This document shows positions 38,060 through 46,733 of a stretch of 64,000 bases of DNA, one piece after another. Location: positions 1-64,000 of the forward strand of contig CAIYLG010000037.1 in NCBI GenBank assembly GCA_903927025.1. Reading direction: 5' to 3'. Each line of letters opens with the position of its first letter. The first letter of the stretch is position 1. This DNA is from an uncultured Armatimonadota bacterium (GTDB lineage Bacteria; Armatimonadota; Fimbriimonadia; Fimbriimonadales; Fimbriimonadaceae). The notes below the pieces were generated by a model. That model was not told the origin of the DNA and did not search any database. It saw only the letters and a list, made by a program, of their open reading frames with translations. Made by a program: the position numbers and the translations under genes.

Positions 38060-39967
38060 GTGCCGTTGTTGATTTCCCGCTTGCTTGTCATGGTTTCCCT
38101 GAGTTCTTTTGCTCTCGCCGTTCCCGTCTACGCTCAGGTGAAGCGGCAAGACCATGGCACAAAGGGCGTCTGGTACTTCAGCTCAAAGAATGTTGCCGTC
38201 CAGGAAGAGGACGAGGAAGAGACACCTTCGCTTGAGAAGTTCAGCGAACTCATGCCAATGCCAGCCTTGAAGCCGCAAGCCTTTGCGACGCCAGCGTCCG
38301 TCATTCACGGCAATTTCAAGAGCGTTCAGGTCAACGTCAGCGCTACGGGGAAGAACATCCTTGGAGATGCGGCCAACGAGCCTTCCATCGCCATTGATCC
38401 CCTCAATACCAATCGCATCGTTATAGGTTGGAGACAGTTCGACTCGGTCACTTCAAATTTCAGGCAGGCTGGAAATGCCTACTCGTCAGACGGTGGCAAA
38501 ACGTGGCACAACAATACGGTTCTGACGAAAGGGACATTTCGAAGCGACCCCGTCCTTGGCGTGGACGCGAAAGGCAATTTCTATTACAACAGCCTCAAGG
38601 AGACGTTTTATACCGACGTCTTCAAGACTGTCACCGGAACTCCATATACGATAATTGGGCCGGCAATGGGCGGCGACAAGCAGTGGATGGCTGTCGATGC
38701 AACAACCTCCGTGGGTAAAGGCAACCTGTATGAAACATGGAGCACCGCCGGCAATAACTACAGCGGGCGTCAGTTTAGCCGCTCAACCGACGCTGGGAAA
38801 ACCTGGTCTGATCCGATAAACCTGCCTGGCTCTCCCATCTGGGGAACGATGGACATTGACCCCACTGGCAACCTCTATATTGGAGCGCTTGGTGGAGGAG
38901 CCTTTCAGTTCCTCAGATCCTCAAACGCCAAGTACGCCGTGGAGACCCCCACCTTCGACATTAGTTCAAATGTTGATCTTGGAGGCGGAATCGTCTACGG
39001 CTCTTCCATCAACCCGGTTGGCCTCCTTGGACAGACGTGGATCGCCACGGATAAGTCAGCCGGCCCCCACGCCGGCTACATCTACATGCTGTGCTCGGTA
39101 GGAGTGGATAACTTGAACCCCTGCGACGTTAACCTAAGTCGCAGCACAGACGGCGGGCGCACCTGGAGCAAGTTTGTTCGAGTTAACGATGACCCTAAGG
39201 GACGCGGTGCCAGCCACTGGTTTGGCACACTCGCCGTTGCCCCCAACGGTCGGCTTGATGTCGTATGGAATGACAATCGGTCAAACCCCTCTGCATCGAC
39301 GTCTGCGATGTTTGTCTCCTCGTCGTACGACGGCGGCGCAACCTGGACGACCAGCCAGCAGGTAACGCCAACCTTCAATCCGAACATTGGCTACCCACAG
39401 CAAAGCAAGATGGGTGACTACCTTGGCCTCATCTCAGACAAGACTGGGGCGAATGCGGTGTTTTCTGCCACGTTCAACGGTGAAGAGGACATCTGGTTCC
39501 TTCGTTATCCTGTTTCGGCGAATTTGCCAATCCCTGCAGCTGCAGCTGTCCCCCTGGTTGGAACGCTTGCCGGAGGCACGGTGCAGTCGATCCATGTTGC
39601 AGACGGATCCACATTCGACGTTCTGTCCGCTAAGTCGACCGGAGTCGGTCAAGCCGCGGCACTTCAAGCTGACTACGTTTTGCCGATGACCGATATCGTC
39701 GCGATGAGTGCCAACGTCACGGCAAAATCAGCGGTAAACGCAACGGGGACCGTGCAGATTTACAACTGGAAGACAAAGGCGTACATCACCCTGCAAACTT
39801 TCTCGTTTGGAAAAACAGGATCAGTGATTCTGAGTGTCAGCCTCAAGTCGATCAGCTCCTCTTACTTTGACAGTACGGGCAAAGTTCGCCTCCAGCTCAA
39901 GTCAACTCTTGCCGGCACGAAGGCGTTTAAGCTGCAGACCGATCTTTTCCAGCTCCAAATCGGCTAG
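38060..39967 (+). CDS. Secreted BNR/sialidase-fold repeat protein
   Basis: About 635 residues from the GTG at 38060. This start is chosen because TATAAT lies 10 bases upstream and it gives a good signal peptide (LLVMVSLSSFALAVPVYA). A TTG at 38018 would lie upstream of that promoter. Four Asp-box loops (S-x-D-x-G-x-T-W) are visible: SSDGGKTWH, STDAGKTWS, STDGGRTWS and SYDGGATWT, the mark of six-bladed sialidase-type propellers. No clear sialidase catalytic set is recognised, so enzymatic activity is unproven. The last ~120 residues form a beta-rich domain also found at the end of the protein at 48391-50394. It converges with the HAD gene, overlapping it by 4 bases. Confidence 0.75.
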   Translation: MPLLISRLLVMVSLSSFALAVPVYAQVKRQDHGTKGVWYFSSKNVAVQEEDEEETPSLEKFSELMPMPALKPQAFATPASVIHGNFKSVQVNVSATGKNILGDAANEPSIAIDPLNTNRIVIGWRQFDSVTSNFRQAGNAYSSDGGKTWHNNTVLTKGTFRSDPVLGVDAKGNFYYNSLKETFYTDVFKTVTGTPYTIIGPAMGGDKQWMAVDATTSVGKGNLYETWSTAGNNYSGRQFSRSTDAGKTWSDPINLPGSPIWGTMDIDPTGNLYIGALGGGAFQFLRSSNAKYAVETPTFDISSNVDLGGGIVYGSSINPVGLLGQTWIATDKSAGPHAGYIYMLCSVGVDNLNPCDVNLSRSTDGGRTWSKFVRVNDDPKGRGASHWFGTLAVAPNGRLDVVWNDNRSNPSASTSAMFVSSSYDGGATWTTSQQVTPTFNPNIGYPQQSKMGDYLGLISDKTGANAVFSATFNGEEDIWFLRYPVSANLPIPAAAAVPLVGTLAGGTVQSIHVADGSTFDVLSAKSTGVGQAAALQADYVLPMTDIVAMSANVTAKSAVNATGTVQIYNWKTKAYITLQTFSFGKTGSVILSVSLKSISSSYFDSTGKVRLQLKSTLAGTKAFKLQTDLFQLQIG

Positions 39968-40530
39968 AAGACGACCTGAATTACCTGGGCACCTGCCTGA
40001 GATGCGCTGATCATTCCGACTTCGGAATCCTCGTAGACCAGGCAGGACCCGATAGGCACCTCAAGGTCTTCTGCCGCTCGAACATAAGGTTCTGGGTGTG
40101 GTTTGTGATTGCGCACGTCGTCACCTGTGACGATCGTTTGAAAGATGTCCCGCAGATCATGCGCTTCGAGAATTCGGTGCACGCTTGCGGATGACGCTGA
40201 AGTGACCAGGCCAACCTTCAACCCATGCTTGCGCGCCAGCCTTAGTGCGCTGACGAGTGCCGTGTTGATCTCGATGGTAAGAAGAGACGTCCGGTAGATT
40301 TCAGTTTTGCGCAGGGCAATCCTTTCAGCATCCGCATCGATGCCAGCCTCCGCGAGAATCTCAGGAAGGAATTCCCGCCAGTTGCGACCCTGCATTTTCG
40401 CGTCAAATGCACGGCGCGTGATTTCAACCCCGACTTCCTTGAGGGCCTGGTTGTATGCGTGCCAATTGGCGTTCACCGTTCGGGCAAGTGTCCCATCGAG
40501 ATCAACCAAGATTGCCTGGATATCATTCAT
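39964..40530 (-). CDS. HAD-superfamily hydrolase (beta-phosphoglucomutase-like)
   Basis: A 188-residue cytoplasmic phosphatase. Motif I is VDLDGTL with D10 (nucleophile) and D12, motif II is VTSASS, motif III lies in VRNHKPHPEPYV (lysine) and motif IV is YEDSEVG. The helical cap is of the small alpha type inserted after motif I. The family removes phosphate from sugar phosphates and related small molecules. It is the last gene of the five-gene glycan operon; its start overlaps the end of the flippase-kinase gene by 4 bases, so it probably trims a phosphorylated precursor of the same pathway. Confidence 0.85.
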   Translation of the reverse strand: MNDIQAILVDLDGTLARTVNANWHAYNQALKEVGVEITRRAFDAKMQGRNWREFLPEILAEAGIDADAERIALRKTEIYRTSLLTIEINTALVSALRLARKHGLKVGLVTSASSASVHRILEAHDLRDIFQTIVTGDDVRNHKPHPEPYVRAAEDLEVPIGSCLVYEDSEVGMISASQAGAQVIQVVF

Positions 40531-42455
40531 CGGCAGACCTCCATGTACTCTCCGATGAGGATGGTGGTGCAGGCAAAGAAGGCTAGCCCTTTCTCAGGTG
40601 ACTGACGAATCTTGTAAGGCGTTAGGCGCAGATAGTTCACTAGCTCATGGAACTGAATCTCTCGGCAAATGTCTGCACCCAGAGTTTTCTGAAGGATCTG
40701 CTCGACTTCTTCATGGAGCAGATCGTAAGCATGTGATCGGGTCAGGGCAATCGTCAGCTCAGAGCCTTTCCATGCGCATGAAGCGGAACGATTAAGTCCT
40801 TCGTAGCCAAGGTGAAGCGACTGACGAAGCTTTGCCCAGTCGATCAGGGGTGAGTCAAAAAGGTTGCCCGGGTTAGGGTCGATGAGGAACCAGCCTTGCG
40901 AACGAGAGGGATCGACGATGATGTTCTCAATCGTCAAGTCACCGTGTATCTGGCAAGTCCGCCGACACTGCAGCTGTCTTCGAATCCACATGGGATCTTG
41001 GAGCTTCTCCCAATCCCGAAGGTCGTAATCCTTGCCGTTGATTCTGCAGGTGCTTCCAGAAAGAAAGTCTCCAATGAATTTCAGCACAAGCCCTGCGTTT
41101 TTGGAGACCTTATCGGCGCCGTATCGATCGATCTCCTCTTGAGATGCAGGTGATCCTTCCGTCGTCGCATGATACGCGGTCAGCGTATCAATCACGCTGC
41201 CCAGCAATGCTTGGCTCTGCTCGATCGGGGCTGTGTGGATCACATCGTAAAAGTCACTGGCCGTTGGTGAGTACGGCATGTCATAGCGATAGAATGAGGC
41301 ATCTCGGCGCTCGGCTGCTATCTCAACAAGGGGCAGTCTGGCTCCGTTGGCACGTAGCCAATCCACCTGATCTGATAACTTATCTTTGAGGTCCCCAATC
41401 GCAAATTTGCGAATGATTAGCGCGTCGTTGGCTTCTACCAGAGCAGTAATGGCTCCCGATCCACCATTGAAAAGGCGATGGACGACTCCATCCTCAATTG
41501 CGTTGAGACCAAATCCACTTAGGAGTTGGTCGTCTTCTCCGAACATTGAGGCAAGGAAGATGTCGTACTGTGAATGCTCGCGAAAGTGCTCGCTGACCGG
41601 AGATGTTCCAGCATCCCAAGTATTGAAGTGTCCCCGAAACAGGGAGCTACAGACTCGAACGAGATTATTCTTATCTCGAAATAGTCCAACGATCAGGATC
41701 GCGAACACTGGCAGAACGCCAAATGCAAGGAATAAAAGCTCGGAGCCTGCCAATTTGCCCTGCACTGCTCGATCCAGCATCGAATGAAGCGGGCTCCCCA
41801 GCATGTCGTACATCACTTCGGGGAGGCTCACCTTTGCCGCTAGTCCAAACGTGAGATATGACAGGGAATAGAAAGCCCACATAAGGGCGGTGAAGCCCAG
41901 ATACTTTGGCCTGATGAGCTGACGGCTGCTGATGATTTCGGACGTACTCCAAGCAAAATCCAAAACGCCGAAGCTGAGCTTGTGGTTGAAGACGGAAGAG
42001 GTTCTGTAGATCAACCTACGGAAAAACCGAGATTTTTGAACAGCTAGCGTGAGTGCCACGCCAACACTGACGAGAAGGACCGCGATGAGCCCAGTCTTCA
42101 TCATGAAAGAGGGGAGCAGAGAGGCGGCGATCATCCCGAGGCAAGCCAGGCCCAGAACAGCCGCGTCGGACAGCCTTTCGCAGACCACCGTCGCCGCAAC
42201 GTAGGCATATCGAATGTGGCAGCGCTTGCCAAGAAACATCACTCGCACAAGCTCTCCGAGACGTGCTGGCACAAATGTGTTGACGCAGTAACCAAGCGCA
42301 AGACTGAGCAACAGGTCAAAGCGGCCAACTGTTGAACCAGCCGGATAAAACGTCGTCATCCTGAGAGCTCGAACAAAGTGCCCAAGAAGGAGGAGGCCCA
42401 CGGAGGCACTAAACAGGCCAATGACGTGGAAACTAAGGAGGCTCAAGCCTTCCAC
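40527..42455 (-). CDS. Fusion of an LPG-synthase/AglD-type membrane domain with an APH-like kinase domain
   Basis: A 642-residue two-part protein starting at GTG 42455, 13 bases inside the end of the nucleotidyltransferase gene. Residues 1-~275 hold about eight membrane segments and the conserved VPARLGELVRV stretch of the lysylphosphatidylglycerol synthase transmembrane/UPF0104 family, often linked to lipid or glycolipid translocation. Residues ~300-642 are a phosphotransferase of the aminoglycoside/choline-kinase fold: nucleotide loop FNGGSGA, lysine in ALIIRKF, catalytic HGD at 504-506 (QIHGDLTIENI), and a metal-binding IDPN segment. One chain thus carries a putative flippase and a cytoplasmic kinase. 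The fusion is unusual; the substrate is unknown, but neighbours suggest a sugar or small alcohol activated next by the nucleotidyltransferase. Confidence 0.75.
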   Translation of the reverse strand: MEGLSLLSFHVIGLFSASVGLLLLGHFVRALRMTTFYPAGSTVGRFDLLLSLALGYCVNTFVPARLGELVRVMFLGKRCHIRYAYVAATVVCERLSDAAVLGLACLGMIAASLLPSFMMKTGLIAVLLVSVGVALTLAVQKSRFFRRLIYRTSSVFNHKLSFGVLDFAWSTSEIISSRQLIRPKYLGFTALMWAFYSLSYLTFGLAAKVSLPEVMYDMLGSPLHSMLDRAVQGKLAGSELLFLAFGVLPVFAILIVGLFRDKNNLVRVCSSLFRGHFNTWDAGTSPVSEHFREHSQYDIFLASMFGEDDQLLSGFGLNAIEDGVVHRLFNGGSGAITALVEANDALIIRKFAIGDLKDKLSDQVDWLRANGARLPLVEIAAERRDASFYRYDMPYSPTASDFYDVIHTAPIEQSQALLGSVIDTLTAYHATTEGSPASQEEIDRYGADKVSKNAGLVLKFIGDFLSGSTCRINGKDYDLRDWEKLQDPMWIRRQLQCRRTCQIHGDLTIENIIVDPSRSQGWFLIDPNPGNLFDSPLIDWAKLRQSLHLGYEGLNRSASCAWKGSELTIALTRSHAYDLLHEEVEQILQKTLGADICREIQFHELVNYLRLTPYKIRQSPEKGLAFFACTTILIGEYMEVCR

Positions 42456-43183
42456 CCGCTCAGTTTGCTGATCACCGAATCTCTGATGAACTCTAATTCA
42501 CCTGGCGTACCAAACGGAAAGTGCTCTTCCAGCACGTGGAGACCCACTTTGCCACCTTGCTCAAGTATCAGGTTGTACATTCCGCTGATAAACAGCTCGC
42601 TGTATGGGCAGTCTCGCTTGTAGGCTTCATAGACCTCGGCGAATAGGCTTGTAGAAGCAAACAGGTAGCACCCGGCAATGGCGAAGTTGCTGGCGACTTC
42701 CTTTTCCACTGTTCCGATCACTTGTCCAGCGGGATCCAGCTTTGCGAAGGAGTAGGAGGGGCGGTCAGATCGAAATGTAAGAAGCGCCGCGCTCTCGTGA
42801 GCCAAATTGGCAACGCAGGTGTCCAGGTCGCCGGCAATGAATGCATGGTCGCAGTCATTGACTGCAATCGGATGGTTTGGCCGTGTCCATTCCGCTCCTA
42901 AAAGAGCTGTTTCTGCGGAGCCTGATGTGACATCCGAAATGGCCCGAATCTTCGCTTGAGGATAAAAGCTGCGAATGATGTCGCCGAGTTGATGTTGAAT
43001 CTGGTGCTCCTCCAGAATCACGAAGATGATTTCGTCAACTAGTGTGGCCCGCTGAACACTCTCTACCGCCCACCAGAAGAAGGGACGCCCAGCCAAATCG
43101 ACAAGGGGCTTGGGAACCGAAACTCCAGCCGCAGAAAACCGGGAGCCACGTCCCGCCATGGGCATGATTAGGCTGACGCTCAT
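42443..43183 (-). CDS. Sugar- or alcohol-phosphate nucleotidyltransferase
   Basis: A 246-residue cytoplasmic enzyme with the GT-A-like NTP-transferase fold. The signature MAGRGSRF (9-16) and KPLVDLAGRP (25-34) bind the nucleotide; the NDCDHAF segment carries the metal-binding aspartate. It transfers NMP to a phosphorylated sugar or polyol to make an activated donor. It resembles LicC/RfbA-type enzymes; base and substrate cannot be fixed. The start overlaps the GT2 stop by 4 bases and the stop overlaps the flippase-kinase start, so it is co-translated with both. Confidence 0.82.
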   Translation of the reverse strand: MSVSLIMPMAGRGSRFSAAGVSVPKPLVDLAGRPFFWWAVESVQRATLVDEIIFVILEEHQIQHQLGDIIRSFYPQAKIRAISDVTSGSAETALLGAEWTRPNHPIAVNDCDHAFIAGDLDTCVANLAHESAALLTFRSDRPSYSFAKLDPAGQVIGTVEKEVASNFAIAGCYLFASTSLFAEVYEAYKRDCPYSELFISGMYNLILEQGGKVGLHVLEEHFPFGTPGELEFIRDSVISKLSGWKA

Positions 43184-43995
43184 AGTCCTTGGTTGACTCT
43201 CCCGTTTGTTCCCACGACTTCAAACGCGTACGATTCATGCACTCGGGCTCGGTGGTCTATGGTTCGAAACTTGCTCCTCGTGAAGAGGAATTCTCGAACG
43301 ATTGCCAGTGTCTTCATCGTTTGCGAGAACATCCTGACATTCGAGATTTGATCTTCCTCCCTCCAGGTGATCGGGAAGAATTCGAACGTGCGCTTTTTAT
43401 CGGCCAGTCCGAGCAACAGGTAGCAGTTGAACCGTAAGTCATCGCTATAAAGCGTCACATCCAAATCCTTAATCACCGCGGTGCCAAAGATGTTGAGGCC
43501 CGAACCAAGGTCGTGAACTTTGCTTCCAGCACAAATTGAAAACAGCAGATTGAACACGTGGTTTCCCGCGGTTCGAAACAGCGAGTATCCCGGAGTGTTG
43601 GACGCCTTCATAAATCGAGATCCTAGGCAGGCATCCAACCGCCGATGATCCCCCGCATTGAGGACAGGGATAAGTTCTCGTATGTCACCCTGATCGTCTC
43701 CGTGCAGTACGGCAACGTGGGAGTATCCCTTTTCTGCCGCATATCGAAATGCGACCTTGTGTGAGCCACCAAGCCCGTAGTTGTTGAGGTTTCTGCCAAC
43801 GGTTGCCAAGTGGGTTGTCACCTCGGAAAGGACGTTTACCGCCGCACTTTGGGTGTCATCGGTGCTTTGGTTGTTAAGAACCAGCACTTCTGCGAATGTA
43901 TCTGCTTCGATTTCATTCAGGCTCCGGAGCACCCGCACTATCTGTGGGGCGCAGTTGTACGCAGGGATGAATAGCAGAATCCTTTCTTGAGCCAT
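43180..43995 (-). CDS. Family 2 glycosyltransferase (polyprenyl-phosphate sugar transferase-like)
   Basis: A 271-residue cytoplasmic or membrane-associated GT-A enzyme. Key segments are IPAYNCAPQI near the start, LNNQSTDDT, and HGDDQGDI with the metal-binding acids, followed by CLGSRFM. The layout resembles dolichol/polyprenyl-phosphate hexose synthases. No membrane tail is present. It follows the GT-C gene by 3 bases and overlaps the nucleotidyltransferase by 4. It may make the lipid-linked sugar donor used by the large membrane glycosyltransferase upstream, an inference from context. Confidence 0.82.
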   Translation of the reverse strand: MAQERILLFIPAYNCAPQIVRVLRSLNEIEADTFAEVLVLNNQSTDDTQSAAVNVLSEVTTHLATVGRNLNNYGLGGSHKVAFRYAAEKGYSHVAVLHGDDQGDIRELIPVLNAGDHRRLDACLGSRFMKASNTPGYSLFRTAGNHVFNLLFSICAGSKVHDLGSGLNIFGTAVIKDLDVTLYSDDLRFNCYLLLGLADKKRTFEFFPITWREEDQISNVRMFSQTMKTLAIVREFLFTRSKFRTIDHRARVHESYAFEVVGTNGRVNQGL

Positions 43996-43998
43996 TAA

Positions 43999-45837
43999 CT
44001 AAGGAGACGGACCAAACCGCCAATCGAACTTCTGATGAAACTCACTTTCTGTTCGAATGGGCACCCAGGTCTTGGCATGCTTCTGGGCTGCAGCCGCCTC
44101 ATGCTGTGCGCTGGCCAAGAGTGTGCTCACTTTCTCGGAGGTCAGCCGTTGAACGTTTATAGAGCCCTCAGGAACTTGCGCCCTCTTCGGGATGAATGGT
44201 GTCGCCGGAAGCTGAACGTGCCATTGCTTATCCGATGTTGCCGGCAACTCCGTGATGGGGCCGAAGAATCCGGGCACAAACTGCCAATTCAGTGAATAGA
44301 TCGTTTTAAAGTTTTCAGGCTTCAGCGCGGAGAGCCCCCAGATGATCTGAAGTGCCTCGCTGTAAAAGTAGGGCTGCTTGTACCATTGGCCCAGGAGGAG
44401 ATAGGGATCGGGGCATCGAAGGTGTGCAATGGTTTGATCGGCCATTTGAAAGACTTCACTTGCCCCTGCGTACTGAACCTTGGCTCGGTCCGGCTCCATC
44501 ATGTCGAAGCCAGCCTGCAAAACGCGGAGTCTGAAATCATCGTCCGCATTGTAGTGACTGCTGATCGCGAGAAGCGGATTTCCTGGCGTGGCCTGCCGAA
44601 CCACGGAGTCCAGTTGAGCCATCCCGTTGTCCACGTTTTGCTGCCATTCGTGCCAAAGAATGGGCGTCCAGAGGCGACCGATCGCCGTTCGCGGGCCATC
44701 CCGGATAACGATGTCCACAGGACCCAGCATTGTAAAGATGAGAATGCTTGCAGATAGGGGCCTCACCACCTTTGGAAGCAAGGAACTGCCCTTATCAAGC
44801 CATTGCCGATGCATCCACCGAATACCAGCCGCACCATGAATAAGGAGCGCAGGTGTTCCCAGCAAGAGAAACATCCTGATCTCGATTGCCTTTGGAAGAA
44901 ACATCGCATAAAAGGCAATCGGCAAACCGACGAGCCAGATAGCTCGCCAAACGTTGTTTCGGCGTATGAAACTGATCGCACCGATCCCTATGAGCCAGGG
45001 AGTGATATATCCAAAGAAGCCTAGACTGACTACTTTAAGCCGAGAATCGGCCTCGAGCCACTCGTGAAGGGTGCTGAACAGCTTTGTGATCTTCAGGGAT
45101 TCAGTCAGTCGGTATGGAGTTGCAAAGTGTGCCAAACCCATGATGAAAATGGTGCCGGCAATCATGAGTCCAGCCCGGAGCGCGCACCGCTTCCAGTGGG
45201 GTTTGCCGATGTAGAGGCAAACGCAAAGCGGCACGCTCATCACGACTGCATCAAAGCGCACGAGCAGGGCAAATGCCATAAGCGCTCCTACTGCAAGCCA
45301 CCTGCTGTCTGACTCCGATTCCTTGGGTACGCCCGCCAGAGCCAACATGGCGAATGCGGCTGAGGGCAGGTTGTCTGAAAAGAAATATCCGATTTCGACC
45401 AGACCAGGAGTCAACAGGAAGACGAGAATAAGCAGCGGAACGGATTCTTCTGACCATCTCCTCGCGACCTGAATAGAAGCCCAACTGAAAGCGCAGAAGC
45501 TGAGTATCATCAGCAGGCGAAAAACCCAGTCGCCGGTGCTGCCCGTCACCCTCATTGCAATTTGAAGCAGATCAACCAACCCACTTCGGCTCATGTAGAG
45601 AAATTCGGTCGTGATTGGATAGGATTGGTCCGCGAGCGAAAGCCCGTGGGGACCGTGCCGATTCATTAGGATGGCAATCGATTGGAGCTGAGCGGAGAAC
45701 GCCTCAAGATGGGCGGAAGTTAAAACGGGCCAAAGCGTCCATAGTCCGAATGCGACTAACGGAACCATCCACTTCAGTTGAAGGGTTTGCGGTCGGACCT
45801 CGAGTTCCTGATCTTGGTCCCGCGGGTCCGTCGACAT
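43999..45837 (-). CDS. Polytopic membrane glycosyltransferase-like protein (GT-C, ArnT/GT39-like)
   Basis: A 612-residue protein with about ten membrane segments starting near LVAFGLWTLWPVLTS, a first extracytoplasmic loop of about 60 residues, and a soluble C-terminal portion (~390-612) containing GSINVQRLTSEKV. The topology fits GT-C enzymes that move sugars from polyprenyl-phosphate carriers on the outer face. The diagnostic acidic pair of the first loop is not clear, so the assignment is by topology and operon context. It is the first gene of the glycan operon; a TAACCT box ends 6 bases before the ATG with no Shine-Dalgarno. It is divergent from the HExxH protein, 72 bases away. Confidence 0.6.
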   Translation of the reverse strand: MSTDPRDQDQELEVRPQTLQLKWMVPLVAFGLWTLWPVLTSAHLEAFSAQLQSIAILMNRHGPHGLSLADQSYPITTEFLYMSRSGLVDLLQIAMRVTGSTGDWVFRLLMILSFCAFSWASIQVARRWSEESVPLLILVFLLTPGLVEIGYFFSDNLPSAAFAMLALAGVPKESESDSRWLAVGALMAFALLVRFDAVVMSVPLCVCLYIGKPHWKRCALRAGLMIAGTIFIMGLAHFATPYRLTESLKITKLFSTLHEWLEADSRLKVVSLGFFGYITPWLIGIGAISFIRRNNVWRAIWLVGLPIAFYAMFLPKAIEIRMFLLLGTPALLIHGAAGIRWMHRQWLDKGSSLLPKVVRPLSASILIFTMLGPVDIVIRDGPRTAIGRLWTPILWHEWQQNVDNGMAQLDSVVRQATPGNPLLAISSHYNADDDFRLRVLQAGFDMMEPDRAKVQYAGASEVFQMADQTIAHLRCPDPYLLLGQWYKQPYFYSEALQIIWGLSALKPENFKTIYSLNWQFVPGFFGPITELPATSDKQWHVQLPATPFIPKRAQVPEGSINVQRLTSEKVSTLLASAQHEAAAAQKHAKTWVPIRTESEFHQKFDWRFGPSP

Positions 45838-45843
45838 TCAGAG

Positions 45844-45849
45844 AGGTTA
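45844..45849 (-). promoter_or_regulatory. Putative -10 box (TAACCT) of the glycan operon
   Basis: On the minus strand TAACCT ends 6 bases before the ATG at 45837 and no Shine-Dalgarno is present. It faces the TATATT box of the divergent gene inside a 72-base gap, so the two promoters are nearly back to back. Confidence 0.4.
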
Positions 45850-45894
45850 CCTTTGATCTTTAAAGTCCTCTACTCTGCGAAGCTTTGTCCGCTG

Positions 45895-45900
45895 TATATT
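45895..45900 (+). promoter_or_regulatory. -10 box TATATT before the HExxH protein gene
   Basis: TATATT ends 9 bases before the ATG at 45910. It supports that start over the much longer in-frame start at 45778, which would overlap the divergent gene, and suggests a leaderless transcript. Confidence 0.5.
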
Positions 45901-45909
45901 CAAGGCTTC

Positions 45910-46533
45910 ATGAAAAGCTTCAGCAGGGTGCTCGTGACGGCCGTTTTTGCAATTCTTGCGCTGTCGGCGGCGGCAGATGACTACGCCGATTCGAAATGGA
46001 AAGAGGAAACCGCAAAGGGCAACTCGCCTTATCATCGCGTGAGCATGTCGGATTACAAAGTTGTCCAAAACATCAATGGTCAAGCCGACATGAGAACTTG
46101 GGGCTTTATCCACTACAGCTATACATATCATTGGCACCAGGACGGCAAGCTCGTCTCAGTGAAGATTACGAAGATGAATATTCGGTCGGGTTTCGAGGGG
46201 GCGAAGTCACTGCGTCGGGCAGGATTTAGCGATGAATCCCTCTTGGTCCATGAGCAGCACCACCTCGACATCAATGAGATATATGCTGACAAGTTTCGAA
46301 AGACTAAGCTGCCGATCGGGTTCGGTCCGGACGAGAATGTGGCCATTGCTGACCTCAAAACCAAAGTCGACGCGATTTTCACCCACAACTTGAATGGAGC
46401 CAAGGCCATGCAGGCGAAGTACGACAAAGAGACGGAGCACTCACACAACAAGCACCAGCAGGAGCTTTGGAACAAGCTGATTGACAACCTGCTCCGCAAC
46501 AACGACATCAAGTACGCAAAGAACGCCCACTAG
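45910..46533 (+). CDS. Secreted HExxH-motif protein, DUF922-like putative zinc peptidase
   Basis: A 207-residue protein with a signal peptide (FSRVLVTAVFAILALSAAA). The HEQHH motif at 114-118 (LLVHEQHHLDINEIYA), with a further aspartate at 120, is the zinc-peptidase pattern of the DUF922 family. It is preceded by a beta-rich section (GFIHYSYTYHWHQDGKLVSV), as in that family. The C-terminus is a charged helix (AKYDKETEHSHNKHQQELWN). It would be periplasmic or extracellular. Substrate unknown. The start at 45910 is chosen because of the TATATT box and the signal peptide. Confidence 0.7.
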   Translation: MKSFSRVLVTAVFAILALSAAADDYADSKWKEETAKGNSPYHRVSMSDYKVVQNINGQADMRTWGFIHYSYTYHWHQDGKLVSVKITKMNIRSGFEGAKSLRRAGFSDESLLVHEQHHLDINEIYADKFRKTKLPIGFGPDENVAIADLKTKVDAIFTHNLNGAKAMQAKYDKETEHSHNKHQQELWNKLIDNLLRNNDIKYAKNAH

Positions 46534-46635
46534 GCTGAATTTGGGTCCTATGATCTATAGGCCCTCGCTAAAGTCCCCTCGTTTCTTGCTGCTTGTTAGA
46601 TATATCCCGTACGGCTCGTTTCCCCAGTTGTAAAA

Positions 46636-46714
46636 CTTCCTGCGGTTTTAATGCAGGAAGCAATCGTTTGCTTCAGGCTCCTTCCGGTGCTCCATTGGCA
46701 TCGTGAGCCTGAAG
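46636..46714 (+). promoter_or_regulatory. Structured 5' leader with two hairpins upstream of the neprosin-like gene
   Basis: Hairpin 1 has an 8-bp stem, CTTCCTGC (46636-46643) with GCAGGAAG (46653-46660). Hairpin 2 has a 10-bp stem, CTTCAGGCTC (46671-46680) with GAGCCTGAAG (46705-46714), and a 24-base loop. They end 19 bases before the ATG and just ahead of a strong AAGGAAAGGAG ribosome-binding site. The first stem could also be part of a terminator for the upstream gene, but no T-run follows. No known riboswitch class is recognised; a role in mRNA stability or translation control is possible. Confidence 0.4.
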
Positions 46715-46733
46715 TCTTAAGGAAAGGAGCCCC

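Noticed and set aside
45778-45909. Extended N-terminus of the HExxH protein
   Set aside because: It would overlap the divergent glycosyltransferase start and bury the signal peptide; the TATATT box also lies inside it.
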